Assembly: GCA_037893225.1 (NCBI GenBank)
Contig: JAZGUH010000327.1
Coordinates: forward strand, 1,116,001-1,180,000
Source of the DNA: Hippasteria phrygiana
Lineage: Eukaryota; Echinodermata; Asteroidea; Valvatida; Goniasteridae
DNA length: 64,000 bases
Direction of reading: 5' to 3'
Shown here piece by piece: positions 1 through 13,600 of the stretch (positions are counted from its first letter, which is position 1; each line of letters opens with the position of its first letter). The notes under the pieces were generated by a model. The model was not told where the DNA came from. It was given only the letters and a program-made list of their open reading frames with translations, and did not search any database. The position numbers were made by a program, and so were the translations under genes.

Positions 1-1519
1 AATGAAAACAAGCATTTAAATCACATTGTATTTTCTGACATATAGAACTGGATACCCATTGTATGTCTCCTTTAAATCTGTATTCATAAATGCCTCGGTG
101 AGTTTCACTATCCCTATTGGTCGAGAGCCTGTCACGTGGGTGTGTTTAAACGGTAGTTTAAACACGGCTGGAAGTTGTTTAAACACGGCGCGTCATAACC
201 AGCTGTTCTCAGCCGATACGCAACAGGGAGAGCGTGGTAAGTACGCGCACAAGATGTACTGGATTTCATAATGTAAGACAACGCTAATCCACGCGTATAA
301 AACGCTGCATGTCGTGCGTGTGCGTACGCGCATGCGACAGACAGGTGCGGAGCGCCTTCACGCGCATGTGTTTTGTACTGAGCAAATGGGAGAAAAAGTG
401 GGGTGAAAAAGCTTCGCATTTTGTCCTTTTTACAGGAGGTTTTTGCATTTTTCGTAAGAAGACATTTATGAATGGGGATAAAAATGTGATGCCCCGGTCT
501 TTACCAGTCAATAATAACCTTGAAGGGTCGTGACCGCTGTTAATGGACCTCGCCTTCGGCTCGGTCCATTAACAGCAGTCACGCCCCTCCTCGGTTATTA
601 TTGACGTGGTAAAGACCGGGTCATCACACTTTTATCCCCTTATTTACTTCAATCTTCAATGTTTACTTCAATGTTTCACCAGAGCACAATCCAGTCCGTT
701 ATCACTTTCTGTTTTGTTATCTGGTTTCAATCGCTCCACGCATACATGCAAGTGACGGTAAACAAATTTAGCATGTAACAACAAATGCTAAGATCATTAG
801 CTGTGAGCTGGACGCAGTGTTAGATATTCTGAAGAGCACAATGAGTAGGACGTTTGAGCATATTAAACGTAGCATAACCAATCCACTGAATTCAGCCAGA
901 ATTCCATCTGGGAGGGTTTGCCAAATTGCTACTAAGACTGATCATTTCAGGAATCTGTTTCTGCCTTGTGCAATCAATACATTCAATTCCAGTTTTCACC
1001 GATAGTTAACATTGAATTTTCTCTGCTCGGACATTGCATGTATTTTGTTGATCTGTATGCTCCATACTGTGTTGGGTCCAAGTCAGCGATCTTTGCTGAT
1101 AGTTGCTTTTCTTTGTTGTCCAATGATCTTTGCGTTTTCAAGTCCTTTTTTTTTCTACTGGATAATCAAACATTTATTTTGTCCACAATTGGGGTGGGGG
1201 TGGGGGTGGACATTCTCACAATCACATATCCCGCACTACACAAAACCCGATCATGATCAGGTACATCAGCTTGTTTTAAAATATTGCAGATAAATTCCTG
1301 CAATGCTTTGGTGTAGACATACCATCTGGGAGTGGGAGGGGGGGTGGGGGTGGGGGTGGGGGTGGGGGTGGGGGTGTGGTGTACATTCTCACAATCACAT
1401 ATCCCGCATTTCAATTTGTCACATGTAAAACACTACACAAAACCCGATCATGATCGGGTACACCAGCTTGTTTTAAAATATCGCAGACAAATTCCTGCAA
1501 TGCTTTGGTGTAGACATAC
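1..1519 (-). other. IDE intron after exon q (partial)
   Basis: It holds a foldback at 474-639, G-rich minisatellites near 1193 and 1330, and a tandem duplication of the donor region. I see no coding exon in 1-473 or 640-1190. Confidence 0.8.
474..639. repeat. foldback (hairpin) element, about 75-bp arms
   Basis: The left arm starting GGGGATAAAAATGTGATG is the imperfect reverse complement of the right arm ending CACACTTTTATCCCC. The loop is about 12 bp around GCCTTCGGC. A decayed relative lies at about 24815-24945. Confidence 0.85.
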
Positions 1520-1530
1520 CATCCGGGAGT
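1193..1530. repeat. tandem duplication with (GGGGGT)n tracts across the exon q donor
   Basis: Two units, about 1193-1337 and 1360-1530, share the block from ACATTCTCACAATCACATAT to GGTGTAGACATACCATC. Each is bounded by G-rich hexamer tracts (1193-1212 and 1330-1378). The second copy includes the true donor of exon q at 1518-1519. The first holds a near-copy of the last exon bases and donor without the rest of the exon. Confidence 0.85.
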
Positions 1531-1631
1531 TGGATTTCCCTGTGCCTGGTCAGCTGGCTAGGCAGGAGTGGTTTAGTATTACCCTTCTCCTTCAAGATGC
1601 TCTCTACCATCTCAAAGGCATCCAGGGCTTG
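1520..1631 (-). CDS. IDE: IDE exon q
   Basis: The exon encodes [20 protein letters not shown], then [17 protein letters not shown] and the first base of Gly. [19 protein letters not shown] marks the domain 3 to 4 transition. The donor is G|GTATGT. The next exon (expected to begin with WFVYQ-like residues) is not seen in 1-1519. The donor region is partly duplicated at about 1290-1335. Confidence 0.93.
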
Positions 1632-4600
1632 CTGCATCAATAAATGAATTCAAGAAAAGAAGTGTTATTCAACTACAGCTGCACTGACAGGAAGTTATAC
1701 ATCAGACACGTGACCTAACCCAACAAAATACCTTCAAAGCTGTCAAAGCTATTAATAACCTCTTGAATACGGACGGCGGCCATAGCTGCAGTTTGGAAAA
1801 GACCACTAAGCCGGTTGTCTTCTACATGCGCATTCCTGTGGGTACTTAATCCATTTCAACTGTGTATTGCTCTTCAATGGGAATGTACAAATGTAATGAA
1901 TAGATGGAGCTTTATAAACAAAGCTTTCATTCACATGAAAGGGGCTCCATTAACCCCTTGCGTATGGATGATGCCAAATGGCGCAAAAAAAACAGTGGCA
2001 CCAGGTCGGATGACGCCATTTGCCGCTATTTGTGCAGTTTCAATCCATTGTTGGATTATTGTGTATGTTACACTTGACTGCACAAGCACATTGTGGCCGT
2101 GTCGCTTGGCTGCACAGGCCGCCCCGGCACCCCGACGCCTCACTACGATAACCGTACTCAAGGGGTTAAGTGCGATGCCTAGTGGGGCCTATTGTTTGTG
2201 TTTACGCTTAGCTGCATAGCCTGTTCTTTGCATGCCATCCCCCCTTCAATAACAGCCAGACACAAGGGGTTAATCTCACATAAATCAATAGGAAGTGAAA
2301 AAGGAATGAAAAAAATGTTTCCTTCAGACTCATTTTGTAGGATCTGGTCAAATGTTAGATTAATATTCATTGAACATTTGTCTAACATCCGATATATTGT
2401 TAGGGTGTCAAAGTGTCAGACTTGTGTGTGTAGTTGCAGAAAAATCAGAACATGAGTTCAATCTTGGGCAAGCCATTTTTAATTACTGCATGCAAATGTT
2501 ACTGATCAATCAGTGTGGTTTTGCAGCTCTATTGGCCTTTTTGAGATATGGGTGGACACCACAATAGGAGGGCGCTGTTTGAGTTGGGTAAACCTTTTGT
2601 GTAATACCAAAGGTTTACTCAACTCAATAGCACCCTGCTGTTGTGTCCACCATATCTCAAGAAGGTTAATGAAATTAGCACCTTGTACTCAGCATGAGAC
2701 TCATGGAAACTGGCTTTACCTGTTTGGTCATGTTGCCATGGACAAGAGCCTCAATATGAAGCCTGGAGAGAAACTGGAGAATGAATGTCTTCATGCGGTC
2801 CACTGTTACTTCTGTTGATACAAAATGTAATGAGAGTTGGAGTGGAAACTGTACATTAACAGATTTACTGACCTTTAGAAACATATTTAGGACTGTGCTT
2901 TTTATGATGGTATGTAATGCATATATGTGACCCGCTCTGGAAAAAGGTATATTATGTCGCAAAATATGAAATAATAGTTTTATGTATGTTTGGAAAGCCC
3001 GCAATGTAAACTTTCATTTGGTACATGGGAGAGCTCCAAAGCCCTTTCCTTTCTGGAGATATCACATTTTTGCATATTAATTATTTATGTGGAGTTCAAA
3101 ATGCACAACAGAGAAAACAGGCTTTGAAATAGCTAGTTCTAATACAACTTGATACAATGGAACAATGCACTCTAAAAAGGTAATTTGTTCACGTTATTAA
3201 CTGAAATCAACATTGTTGTGCACCAAACCTGAAACTTTAGATATTTAAGATGTCATTAAAGACAAACAACAACAAATGAATTTTGACGAAAAATGTCACC
3301 CTCTCAACATTGAAAGGGCCATTACACGTAAATGCATAGCGCTATACTTATATCACCTTTTTCTGGAGCGGGTCACATATTACAGATGAAGGAAAAACTG
3401 AATCAACCAAGCACGTACACGTACACGTACACGTACACGTACACGTACACGTACACGTACACGTACACGTACACGTACACGTACACGTACACGTACACGT
3501 ACACGTACACGTACACGTACACGTACACGTACACGTACACGTACACGTACACGTACACGTACACGTACACGTACACGTACACGTACACGTACACGTACAT
3601 GTACATGTACATGTATTATACAATAGCTAAAAGTTCAGGTAAACACATTTTCAGAACAATTACAGGAATTCCGTCAGGACTATTAGCTTTGGAATTAGAC
3701 TATTAGGAATCCAGACACTGAATTATTCTGGCAAGCATCTTTAGGAATATAGTTTGAAACAAAAAGGTTTGACTTATCCAATGGTGAAGTAAGATAAGAA
3801 CTTCAGGTCCGTGAAAAAAAGGGGGAATCGGGAAGACTTTTCACAGTTCGAGTTATATAAAGTTTACACAAATGTTATGTGAAGTTAAGAAATAGAAAAC
3901 ATTCTGTACGCACTTATTACAAAAAATAGCTGTAAAGTAGTAAAGAAAACTGCTGCACTGGCACAGGTTATGTAAATAAAAAATCTCTGGCAAATGCTAA
4001 CTACGCATTTATTTAATTGAGGATGCCTATGATAATTACCTCTACAGAATTTTATTACAAATAAACGGTTTTGCGGTTATGATACATTATACATGCTGCA
4101 CCATGTTCTCTGGAGGCATGGTTTCAAAGCACAAGTCACTGAAGCAATCCCTGCATTTTAACCCACTGTTGGATAGCGAGAGAAATGGTGTCCCCAATTT
4201 TTGTTTACAAATTTGGTGGCAAAATGTGCCCAATACGATAAACCAAAAGAGTAAAGAGGATCGATGCCAAAAAAAGTGAGGCACTGTGACACTGTCACCC
4301 CAACAAATATAGAGGATGTGGTGGCCCCCAGCTCTCTGGTTAATAAGGTGCTTGTGCAAACGAGGGCAATAAAAAAAACATTGTATCAGTACTAGCTATC
4401 AGTCCCCATACATTTAGGGGGGGGGGGGGGGGGGGTGGGAACCACTGATGGCCAGCTTGCCAGCTGACTGACTACACATAAGCTAATTACCATCCATGCA
4501 TTCTGACATTTCTTCTTTTGTCCAGGCTAGTTCAGACATAAGCACTGACGTGTAATAGACAGCATGTTGATGCGGTTGCTCTGCTCGGAAATTCTGAAGC

Positions 4601-7600
4601 ATTCTGGAGTACTGAAAGCATAAACAGACACAACATGAGAAAAGCTTGATATATGATTTAATTTTTCTGCATGAAATAATGATTAAACATCTTAAAGCAC
4701 CACCTTCTAGGCCTAACTGTGGTAATGGGAGTTCCAAAAAGTACCCTGGTGAACATGAGAATTATAATTGTAATTCCAATCCTTTCAAGAACCAGATACC
4801 CACTGTGCTTAAGGGCCTTTTCACACTACGAAAAGTCTTGGTGTTGGACCCGTGTCCGACCCATGTTAACTAGACTGACCTTTTCACACTGCAACATTTC
4901 AACACGGCAACATGCGTTCATTTCAATTGTGCATGCTACTTTCAAAAGATTCTTTTTAAAACTCAGATATGTCCGAGAAAATGGGCCCCAAATTAGACAA
5001 AACACCGACATGGAGTGAGGAGGAGGTGAATGCTATGTTGGCTATTTGGGCCGACAGCTTCCAAAGCCAGCTCGACGGAAGAACCAGAATGCAGTATGGG
5101 GGATTTTCCGATTCGACCCGTGTTGAACGGCCGGCCGTGTGTGTAGGGTGAAACGATCGCACAACACACGGGTCAAAACATTACACGTGTACCAAAAATG
5201 CTGGCACTGAATTGAGTAGTGTGAAAAGGCAGCGTAATTGACCCGTGTTGAAGTCTGCACGGGTCGGACCTTGGGAAGAGAAAAAGTGTGAAAAGAAATT
5301 CCCATTTTGAGGTTAAATCACCAGATACATGTACATTGTGGATAACAACGTTAGCATAGAAACACAAGGCAGTGCACACTTGCAATACCGGAGGAACTGC
5401 ATGGTTCTTATTTGTCTGATTCAAATCACGCAAAATCAAATTTGTCAATTGCACAATTGATCGTCAAGGAAACCTATATTTACGATACAACTCTGTCCGT
5501 CATATTTATCTGAAGGGTCCAATCTATCCCAAAAAATCCTTCTTGACACAGTGCTCTTCTGTGTAAATTATTAATAATTATACAACACCTGAATAAATCC
5601 CCGCCATCCGATTGGTGGATCGTCGATCACGTGCATTGAATTATTTGACCCATCACACGGCGCGAACCCGCACCGCCAAAAAGGTCTATCACATGGTTCT
5701 ATCAAATGGTGCGCGCGCATTGATAGAACCAAAAGAACTTCCGTAATTTCACGGTCACTAAATTGGTGGCGCTACAACAGGGCTGTCATTCACACAACAG
5801 GGCTGTCATTCACACAACATGGCGGCCGAGTTTCCCGAACTGCCGCGGTTTGTTCTCCTAACAGACGACGAAATATTGGAACTCGTAGGCGATGCTGACG
5901 CTCCAAATACAAAGAGACAAATCAAATATGCAGTGAAACGATTAGATGAATTTGCAAGACACGCAGGAACAACAATTGAAGCTTGAATTGATTCGGATCC
6001 CGACAATTTTTGTCGCGGTTTTATGCGGGACTGAGAAGGTAAACGGCACGTTGTACACCAAGAAATCCATGCATGCAATCTGTCGGATTTATTCAGGCGT
6101 TGTATAAAACAAATAATGAATGTTTCACATTCGTGCAATGGTAAGAATAATTTCATTCGGTGACAGATGGAATGTCCCATTCCATCTGTCACTTCATGAA
6201 ATTATTCTTACCATCGCACTCATAAACATTCATTATTTGTATACTGTCAAATGAAAAGCCATTCTTGGGAACGATTCAAGAGTTTCAATTTCAATATCAA
6301 TTACATCAAATAGAAGAAAATAATGCCCAGCTTAAACTTATAGACCACATCAACCCAGCCCAACCCAGGCTAACTACTTTAAGACTGTCCGACAGCCAGA
6401 GCTTTAAGACCCTTTTTGCAATCCACCCCAGGTTTACAAATTCTGCAGAATCTCCATTCCCTATTCACTGATCTGACAATCCACTGATAATCCACGGGAG
6501 GTGGAATAAATGGTGCTGTGGCCTACCACTGGAGGGGTTTTAGACCATCAAGACGGTACACTACCAAGGGGATTTAGTGTCAAGAGAGAGGGCGGCTGGT
6601 CAACACGTCACAGTACTTGTTTATAGTCAAACGTACACTGTACATCAGATATTAAGTAACTGAGTAATAATTTTTATATACCGGGGGGTCTCTGTCCTAG
6701 ATCTTTTGATCATGTTTTAATACCATTTTGAAAGTGCATATTTTGATACACTCTTTTCATAAGATCATGTCCAGTGCTTTATCCCATTTATGGTTTTCCA
6801 TGGTTTTATTACTTTATCGTGGTGTGCTTTTCAGTAACGGGAAGTGTTTTACTTCCCCCCTCGCCCTCACGCTTTTTTTGAGTCGTGTTCCGACAGTAAC
6901 ACACGTAAGCATTACAAAATGAAATTTACATGATGCTATAGTAATGGTCCGCATAACCTACACTTTCCTATCCAGTACTTGTACAGTTTACTCAATGAAA
7001 TGTATGGAGGTGAAGTCCAGGGCACACACACATAATAATGAGATAATGACATGGACAGGTTCCCTCCCAAAGCAATAATGGAGAGAACCATTTCTGAGAC
7101 CAACATACATGTATGCAAAAGACATAATTAAATTTAATTTGAAATAGTATAATAGTATGGCAAACATTTGTGAAATATAATATTAACGATGATTTATATT
7201 TAAAAGGAAAATTATGTACATAAATTTGTCTTAAAGGTAGTGTACACGATTGGTAATCCTCCAATTTTTTTAAACTGAATTATTATAAAATACCTTACTA
7301 GACTAAGTTAATAGTAGTCTCAATCATCCTGTGAAATGATGGCACCAGGTGTGCTGTCGTTGTCAAGAAAAGTAGAAATTTATATCGTCTTCATACGATT
7401 TCCAGCTGGAAATCGTTGGAAATCTGCCACGTAGCCTTAGTCAAGGCGCGCGTGGCTACTTGGACGAGTGAGGAGCTGGACATGCTGGCATTCGGGGCGC
7501 GTCACACGACCAGGTAGTCACGCACGCCTTGACTAAAGGCTATCATCCGCCCGACGGTTGAAAACGAGCGCCGTTTTTCTCTCGTTTGTTTCACCATCCA

Positions 7601-10600
7601 ACAACGCAAAACTTCGAACAGGTCAGTGGAACGATATTTCCTATGAAATACTAACCCCCAAATCTGCCCATTTCTGAAAATTGCAACAATGACCAATCAT
7701 GTACACTAACTTTAATACCGAATATGGTGTCAGTGATTTCCCCACATTAACTACTATTTTACATCAAACCAATAAGCTTTACATTTCTTTTTTTAAGTGA
7801 AATGTTTTGCAAAGACTAGGAAGTAAATGTTTACTATAAACATGAAAGCAAGTAGTATAGCACAAATCTCACTATATATTGTTTGCTACTGATACATGTA
7901 CAGGTCTATGTCTCGGGACTCCAAAGTCTTGGTCTCAGAGAAATAGGTCTTGATAAGTGAAAGTCTCGGTTTCGGTTTTGGGAGTTAAGGTTTCGGTCTT
8001 GGTCATGGTTTCAGATATGGAGGTCTCGACTACATATACTATGTAGTATGTCTTTCAATATCTGTGAGTCAGTGCCAACATGGAACTGGTTTGTATGGAA
8101 CTGGAACAGTCTCCAGAGATTTTGGAACTGTCTGTGTACAAGTCTAAAAGAGACTCACCACTTAAATGACAAACTTTGCCTACAGAATCTACAAGTTACA
8201 AAGACCAAAAACATCAGACAGGTATAAATTATCATAATTTCATTGTGGTTTGTGAACTTACTGTTTCTTTGATGACATCGAATCTGTTAGTATCTATTTC
8301 AAAGTTGGTCATTTTCTCTAGGATCTTCTTGAGTAGTAGGACTTGCTTATCATTGTAGCCTCCGAGCTGAATCTGCAGGGAACCATGCCATACAAAGAAT
8401 GCTCCATTACAATATGACATTTCAGCTTCAGATAGCTTTGAAAAATTCCTTTAAGTGGTCTTAATGGCCCATTGAACATTTACATGTACGGTAATGAAAA
8501 AAATCAACTGAGTGAATTATCACACAGAACTTAATTAGAGATTCCCATAGGTTGCAACTGTTAATTGCACATTACTAAAATGACATAACATTCTCCCATT
8601 AGATAGTGGATTCCACATAATGCTTTAATAAAATACACAATTGGAAGACTTTTTGCAACGTTCTCCAAAAGTTGAGCATCCTTTTAGCTCAAAACTTTCA
8701 CAGCGCAGTCTTTGTTTGCATCTCTTAACCCCCATGAGTACGGTATTTTACGGGAGACGTCGGGGTGCCGCGGCGGCTCTAGCAGCTAAGTGAACCGCTA
8801 CAATGTGTCAGTCAAGCGTAACATATGTGACCCGCTCCAGAAAAAGGTGATATAAGTCGCGCCATGCATTTACGTGTAATGGCCCTTTCAACGTTGAGAG
8901 GGTGAAATTTTTCGTCAAAATTCATTTTTGGTCTTTAATGACATCTTAAACATCTAAAGTTTCAGGTGTGGTGCACAACAATGTTGATTTCAGTGAATAA
9001 AGTGAAAAAATAACCTTTTTAGAGTGCATTGTTCCATTGCATTGTATTAGAACTAGCTATTTCAAAGCCTGTTTTTTCTGTTGTGCAATTTGAACTCCAT
9101 AGAACTAATAAATATGCAAAAACGCGATATCTCCAGAACGGAAAAGGGCTTTGGAGCTCTATCATGTACCAAATGAAAGCCTACATTGTGGGCTTTCCAA
9201 ACATAAATAAAACTAATTTTTCATATTTTGCGACATCATATACCTTTTTCCGGAGCGGGTCACATATGTACAATAATCCAACAATGGATTGAAACTGCAC
9301 AAACAACAGCCAATGGCGTCATCCGGCCTGGTGGCACTGTTTTTTTGCACCATATGGCGCCATACGCAAGGGGTTAATTCTAGATTGCATACATTTTGGT
9401 TATTTTGCTTTGCAACAGCTTCAATGGGCCTTTGGAAATGTGCAGCACAAATGGCATCCAAAGACATTTCCTTTGATAAGTGGACAAGCAACAACTTTTC
9501 ATCATGATTATTCATGAGGGCTAGTTTACAAAGGGACTAAACTCTGCAGTTTAACTTCTTCATGCCTAGGTCTTCATGCCGTCCTCCCACGACCTGAAAG
9601 TTACCGACCACTGCCAACCTGATTTTAGTCTGGATAGGACGGGACCGCTCCCGACCTTCTAATGACCTTTCCCGTCTTATTCACACTCCAATGCATTCTT
9701 AAAACCGTCTAGATACGTGACCTACGCCGCCTTGCTAACGACCTTTCCCGACTACTCCTAACCAACAACGGACCTACTAACGTCTATTCCCGCTCTGCCA
9801 ACGTCCTTTCCCGACCCCTTCCCGACCTGCTAACGATCTCCTAACGACTAGCCTGTCCTTCTCTGATGTCCGCACGACCTGTATGAGACCAGCTCCCGTC
9901 TTGCCGTATAATCATTTCAACTCCCGACTTCGAGAGATATACATCTGCTATTTTAGGTATTCTACAAAGGTGCCAAAAGCAAAGTTGCAAATGATGAGCC
10001 ACATTAAAGTGCCCAAATATTTATACCCGCCGGCCGGCAGTCGTAGTGTAGGCATGGTAGGTCGTGTGTGGTCATTATGTAGTCTCTGGGAGGACTGGAA
10101 AGGTCGGAATATGACGTAGAAAGTTGTTGAGGGGCGTGAGAAGGCGTTAGTAGAGCGTCAGAGAGGCATTATTAAGAGGTCGGCTACATTGGCTGTCCCA
10201 GATTTTCCCGACCATGCACGCCTTTCCGCCGACTATGTTCACGACCACCTAACGACTTTCAAGACCTCCTAACGTCTCTCGCACGACTGCTCTTCATTCC
10301 CGATCACTTCCGATTGTTTTGAACAGTTTAAAATAGTCGGCAACACCTCGACCAAGTTCACCGACCTCTCAGGACCTTACAAGACTCGCCCCCACCCTTC
10401 CCTGACCTCCCCCGACCTTACAAGACCTTTCCAGACCATCAAGGTCGGGAGAGGTCGGCCTCCAAATCAGTTAAGTGTGACCAAGCTCTCACTAGCCCAA
10501 GACGTACTGGGGGAAGTGCAATACTTAGTACATGTAGCTACTAAGCATTTTACATTTTTACTTTGTGCAAGCACATGTGCAATGAGGGCTGCAAAGGTCA

Positions 10601-13600
10601 GGGGTAGGGGATGTCTCATAAGGAACACGTATTAAGATATACCAACAGACCAGAGTTGATTCTATACTCACGTTGATGCCATAGACCGTGCTGTCAATCA
10701 TGTAGTTAATGTTAGCAAGCTCTGCAGCATAAGCATACTCGTTGAGGGAATCTCTTAGCAGAACAGCAAAGAGGCAAGTCAGGTTACAATGCAGAGGGTC
10801 CATGTATGCCAATGGGCTGTGGTACAGAAAAGGGTAAATACCAGTCCAAGATAAATACTACAATTCAACACTAGCACAGTTGGGCAAAATGGGGACATTG
10901 GGCCAAAATCTCAAAATGCTTTAAAGATGATGTCAGACTTGTATGACTCGTTACTCGGACTCGAGTCCGACTCGAGTCCCATTTTTCGTGACTCGGACTC
11001 GAGTCACAATGACAAATGACTCGGACTCGACCCTGTGGACTCAGATTCGACCTGCTTGACTTGTGACTCGACCCCAAAAAATTACCATAAAGAACTCTTT
11101 TTAACAAGAAACTTGCAACTTGTTTGAGCAAGGGATGCAGACATTGTACGCAGATCCGACGCCGCTCGAGATCTCAAATTATACATGCATGTGCGGTTAG
11201 CTTGTTTCCGATATATTGATTAGGGAAATCGATATATCGAAACATGTACCCTGGCATCCACATGTGACACTGCGTCTACATGTGATACCGATTTGTGTAA
11301 GAGTGTTGTGCTTTGAGTGTGAGTTTATGTGATTTCAATACTGATTTATTAATCCCTCCTATGCAAACATACATTCTGAGCCATGTTGTTGTATGGGTCA
11401 AAATCAGTCAAGGTGATTGTTTTTGACCCTCCTGCCATAGTACAAAACCACATGTAATCTGATCATGTCTGTGTAAAAGTATAACAGGGGATGGAGGTGG
11501 AAGGAAATTTTGACTGATTTTGACCTTTTAAATAGTATGAGGGTTAAGGTACATTAAAAACCATGAAACCTAGTTTGAATGTTTTGCCCTGGTTTCAATA
11601 GTCTTGCATGTGTGAAAAATGCAATGTCATTCACTGCAGCTGTCAAGAATTATTAGTTGTGTTGGATACCGTAATGTCATTGGTCTAGAACTGTTACATG
11701 CCAAGTATGTAAAAATGGCTGTGACATATTCATGTCCCAAATAATATCTTGCAAATCATTTTCATCATGTTATCTTGTCAATCAAATATCTCACCAAAGT
11801 CCATGGAAGTATGGAACATAAATTGAAAAGGTACAGCATGGCATGTAGCGCATCAGGTGTGTCTGGATGTATTGCACCACGATAAAGAAATGCTCGCTAG
11901 GAATTTGTATTAACTGAGGTAGCAACCTCTTAATCACGTATGGCAGGAAAACTCACAGTAATCGAAGGTAACATTGTGATAATTTATTTCATTTCTTGCA
12001 AAGTTAGTCGAACATTTTAGAACTATTACGATAGTATGATTAGAAATATGTTTTTGGCAAAGCAACTGAGGCAGAGCTGACACCTGTCCAACATCACAGC
12101 AGTCAATAGTTGTCTATCATAGGTGCGTTCGAGTAGCTTACCAGGATCGACTTGGGTGAAGGCAGACGGGTCAGCCACGAGAGCTGGGCTAATAGAACGC
12201 TCAAACGCCCTCTCCTGTTGATGTCACCTTGCACTTGAGTCGGCCATGGAGGAATAAGAGTCGGCGATTGTGTAGTTGCGGACCCCTCTTTATATTTGAT
12301 CCATTTCGAGTCAAGGTTGTTTTTATCATTCCAAAATGAATTTATCAACCTAAAGTATACTCCTCTCAATTCTAATGACATCATTTTTTGTAATTCTGAA
12401 CAGTTTCCTGCGGGAGAAAATGCAATTTTCTTACGTGTTTTGCGGTTGGTATCTTGCGAATCAGTGCAGTCTTCGCCATCTTTATTTTCGTGTTGCATTT
12501 TGTCATCTCTCGTTTAACCAAAACAATTCCCACAAAAAAATTAAAAACTCTGCCCTCTATCTACGACATACCTGTTGGTTTTTAATGTCGCAATCTAGTT
12601 TGCTAAGTCCAATAACTTAAAAGTGGATTTTGTTCTGTTAGAGGAACAGTGTCCTTAACTACACAATCGCCCTTGAGGTCAGCCATTATTAATTCCCCGC
12701 TCCAGTAGAATCTGTGGGTAGTCAGATTTAACTACGCATGACTCTGCTCCGTGAGCAGGGTCTGTGGTGGCTGACCCGAGTGAGCCCCCGGGTATGACGT
12801 CAGACCTAATCGAACGGAAGGGGGCTATTAACCCGAGTCGACCCGGGTGAGCTACTCGAACGCACCCAGTAAATTCACTAAAAATATATACTACTCAAAT
12901 TCGGCTTCTTGTTACAGCATCATGGAATGAGATGCAAAGCTCAACACACCTAGTTCCAGAATGTTTCACATGTACAGGTACATCATTTCAGCATATATCA
13001 CGAGTACTAGGTGAGTAAGGATCTTGTGCATGCAGTAATAACTTCCAGTATCCACTGGTCCCTTTGTGAATGTCCAGTCTAATCATGGGAACCAAACATT
13101 ATAAATGGAAATACAGTGTTTCATGTTGCAATGTGACTTGGACAGTATTTCAGAATCTGCAAACACAGGATACAACTGCGATTTGTGTCATCAACAAACT
13201 TTGGTCATGCACAACGTTATAGATGCCATGATAATGCTCTTTGGATGAAAACCAGAATCTTAATCCTACCTCGCAATCTCAATCATGGTACAAACTTTGG
13301 GCAGGAGGAACGTGTCATCTTGTTTGAACCATAGGTTGGTGAAGGGCGTGTCCTTGATGGCCACTGGCAAGACAACCCCCGAGGTGCTTTTAGGTGAATC
13401 CACCAAGTCCTCCTTCTGAGGTAGGATGTCAAACTTTGTTGCAATGAACTCATTTTTCTGAGGGAGTTTTAACTTCTCGTGAAGGACGGCGTCTTTCCAG
13501 GTCTATGCATATATCCAAAAAGGAGAAACTGTTCTTAATGCACGCGGTACACTTGCGAGTGCCAACAACGTAGCCAGGGATCTCTCCATAGGGAGAGATG

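Larger units (their letters stand above)
1632..2719 (-). other. IDE intron p-q
   Basis: The intron is 1088 bp. It contains a TTAA MITE (1950-2169) and a foldback (2536-2666). The rest shows nothing recognisable. Confidence 0.85.
2812..4490 (-). other. IDE intron o-p
   Basis: The intron is 1679 bp. It contains a TA-flanked TIR element (2926-3377), a hexamer array (3412-3614) and a G19 run at 4417-4435. The stretch 3615-4416 shows no feature I can name. Confidence 0.85.
4612..8261 (-). other. IDE intron n-o
   Basis: The intron is 3650 bp. It contains a MITE with a Myb-like fragment (4811-5302), a Crypton-like fragment (5819-6105), a palindrome (6108-6240) and a TTAA MITE (7231-7715). The stretches 6250-7230 and 7716-8261 show nothing recognisable. 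Confidence 0.85.
8373..10671 (-). other. IDE intron m-n
   Basis: The intron is 2299 bp. It contains a nested pair of MITEs (8725-9377) and a CGACC-rich element (9560-10480). Nothing else was recognised. Confidence 0.85.
10817..13269 (-). other. IDE intron l-m
   Basis: The intron is 2453 bp. It contains GACTCGAGTC-type palindromic clusters (10935-11040), a 240-bp repeat copy (11310-11555) and a TIR element (12122-12866). The stretch 11560-12120 shows nothing else. Confidence 0.85.

Noticed and set aside
1815..2219. 134-residue Cys-rich ORF
   Set aside because: It lies mostly in the family A MITE. Similar ORFs appear in other MITE copies with shifting frames.
3332..3706. ORFs of Thr-Tyr, Cys-Thr and Val-Tyr dipeptides
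   Set aside because: They are translations of the (ACGTAC)n array and show no coding character.
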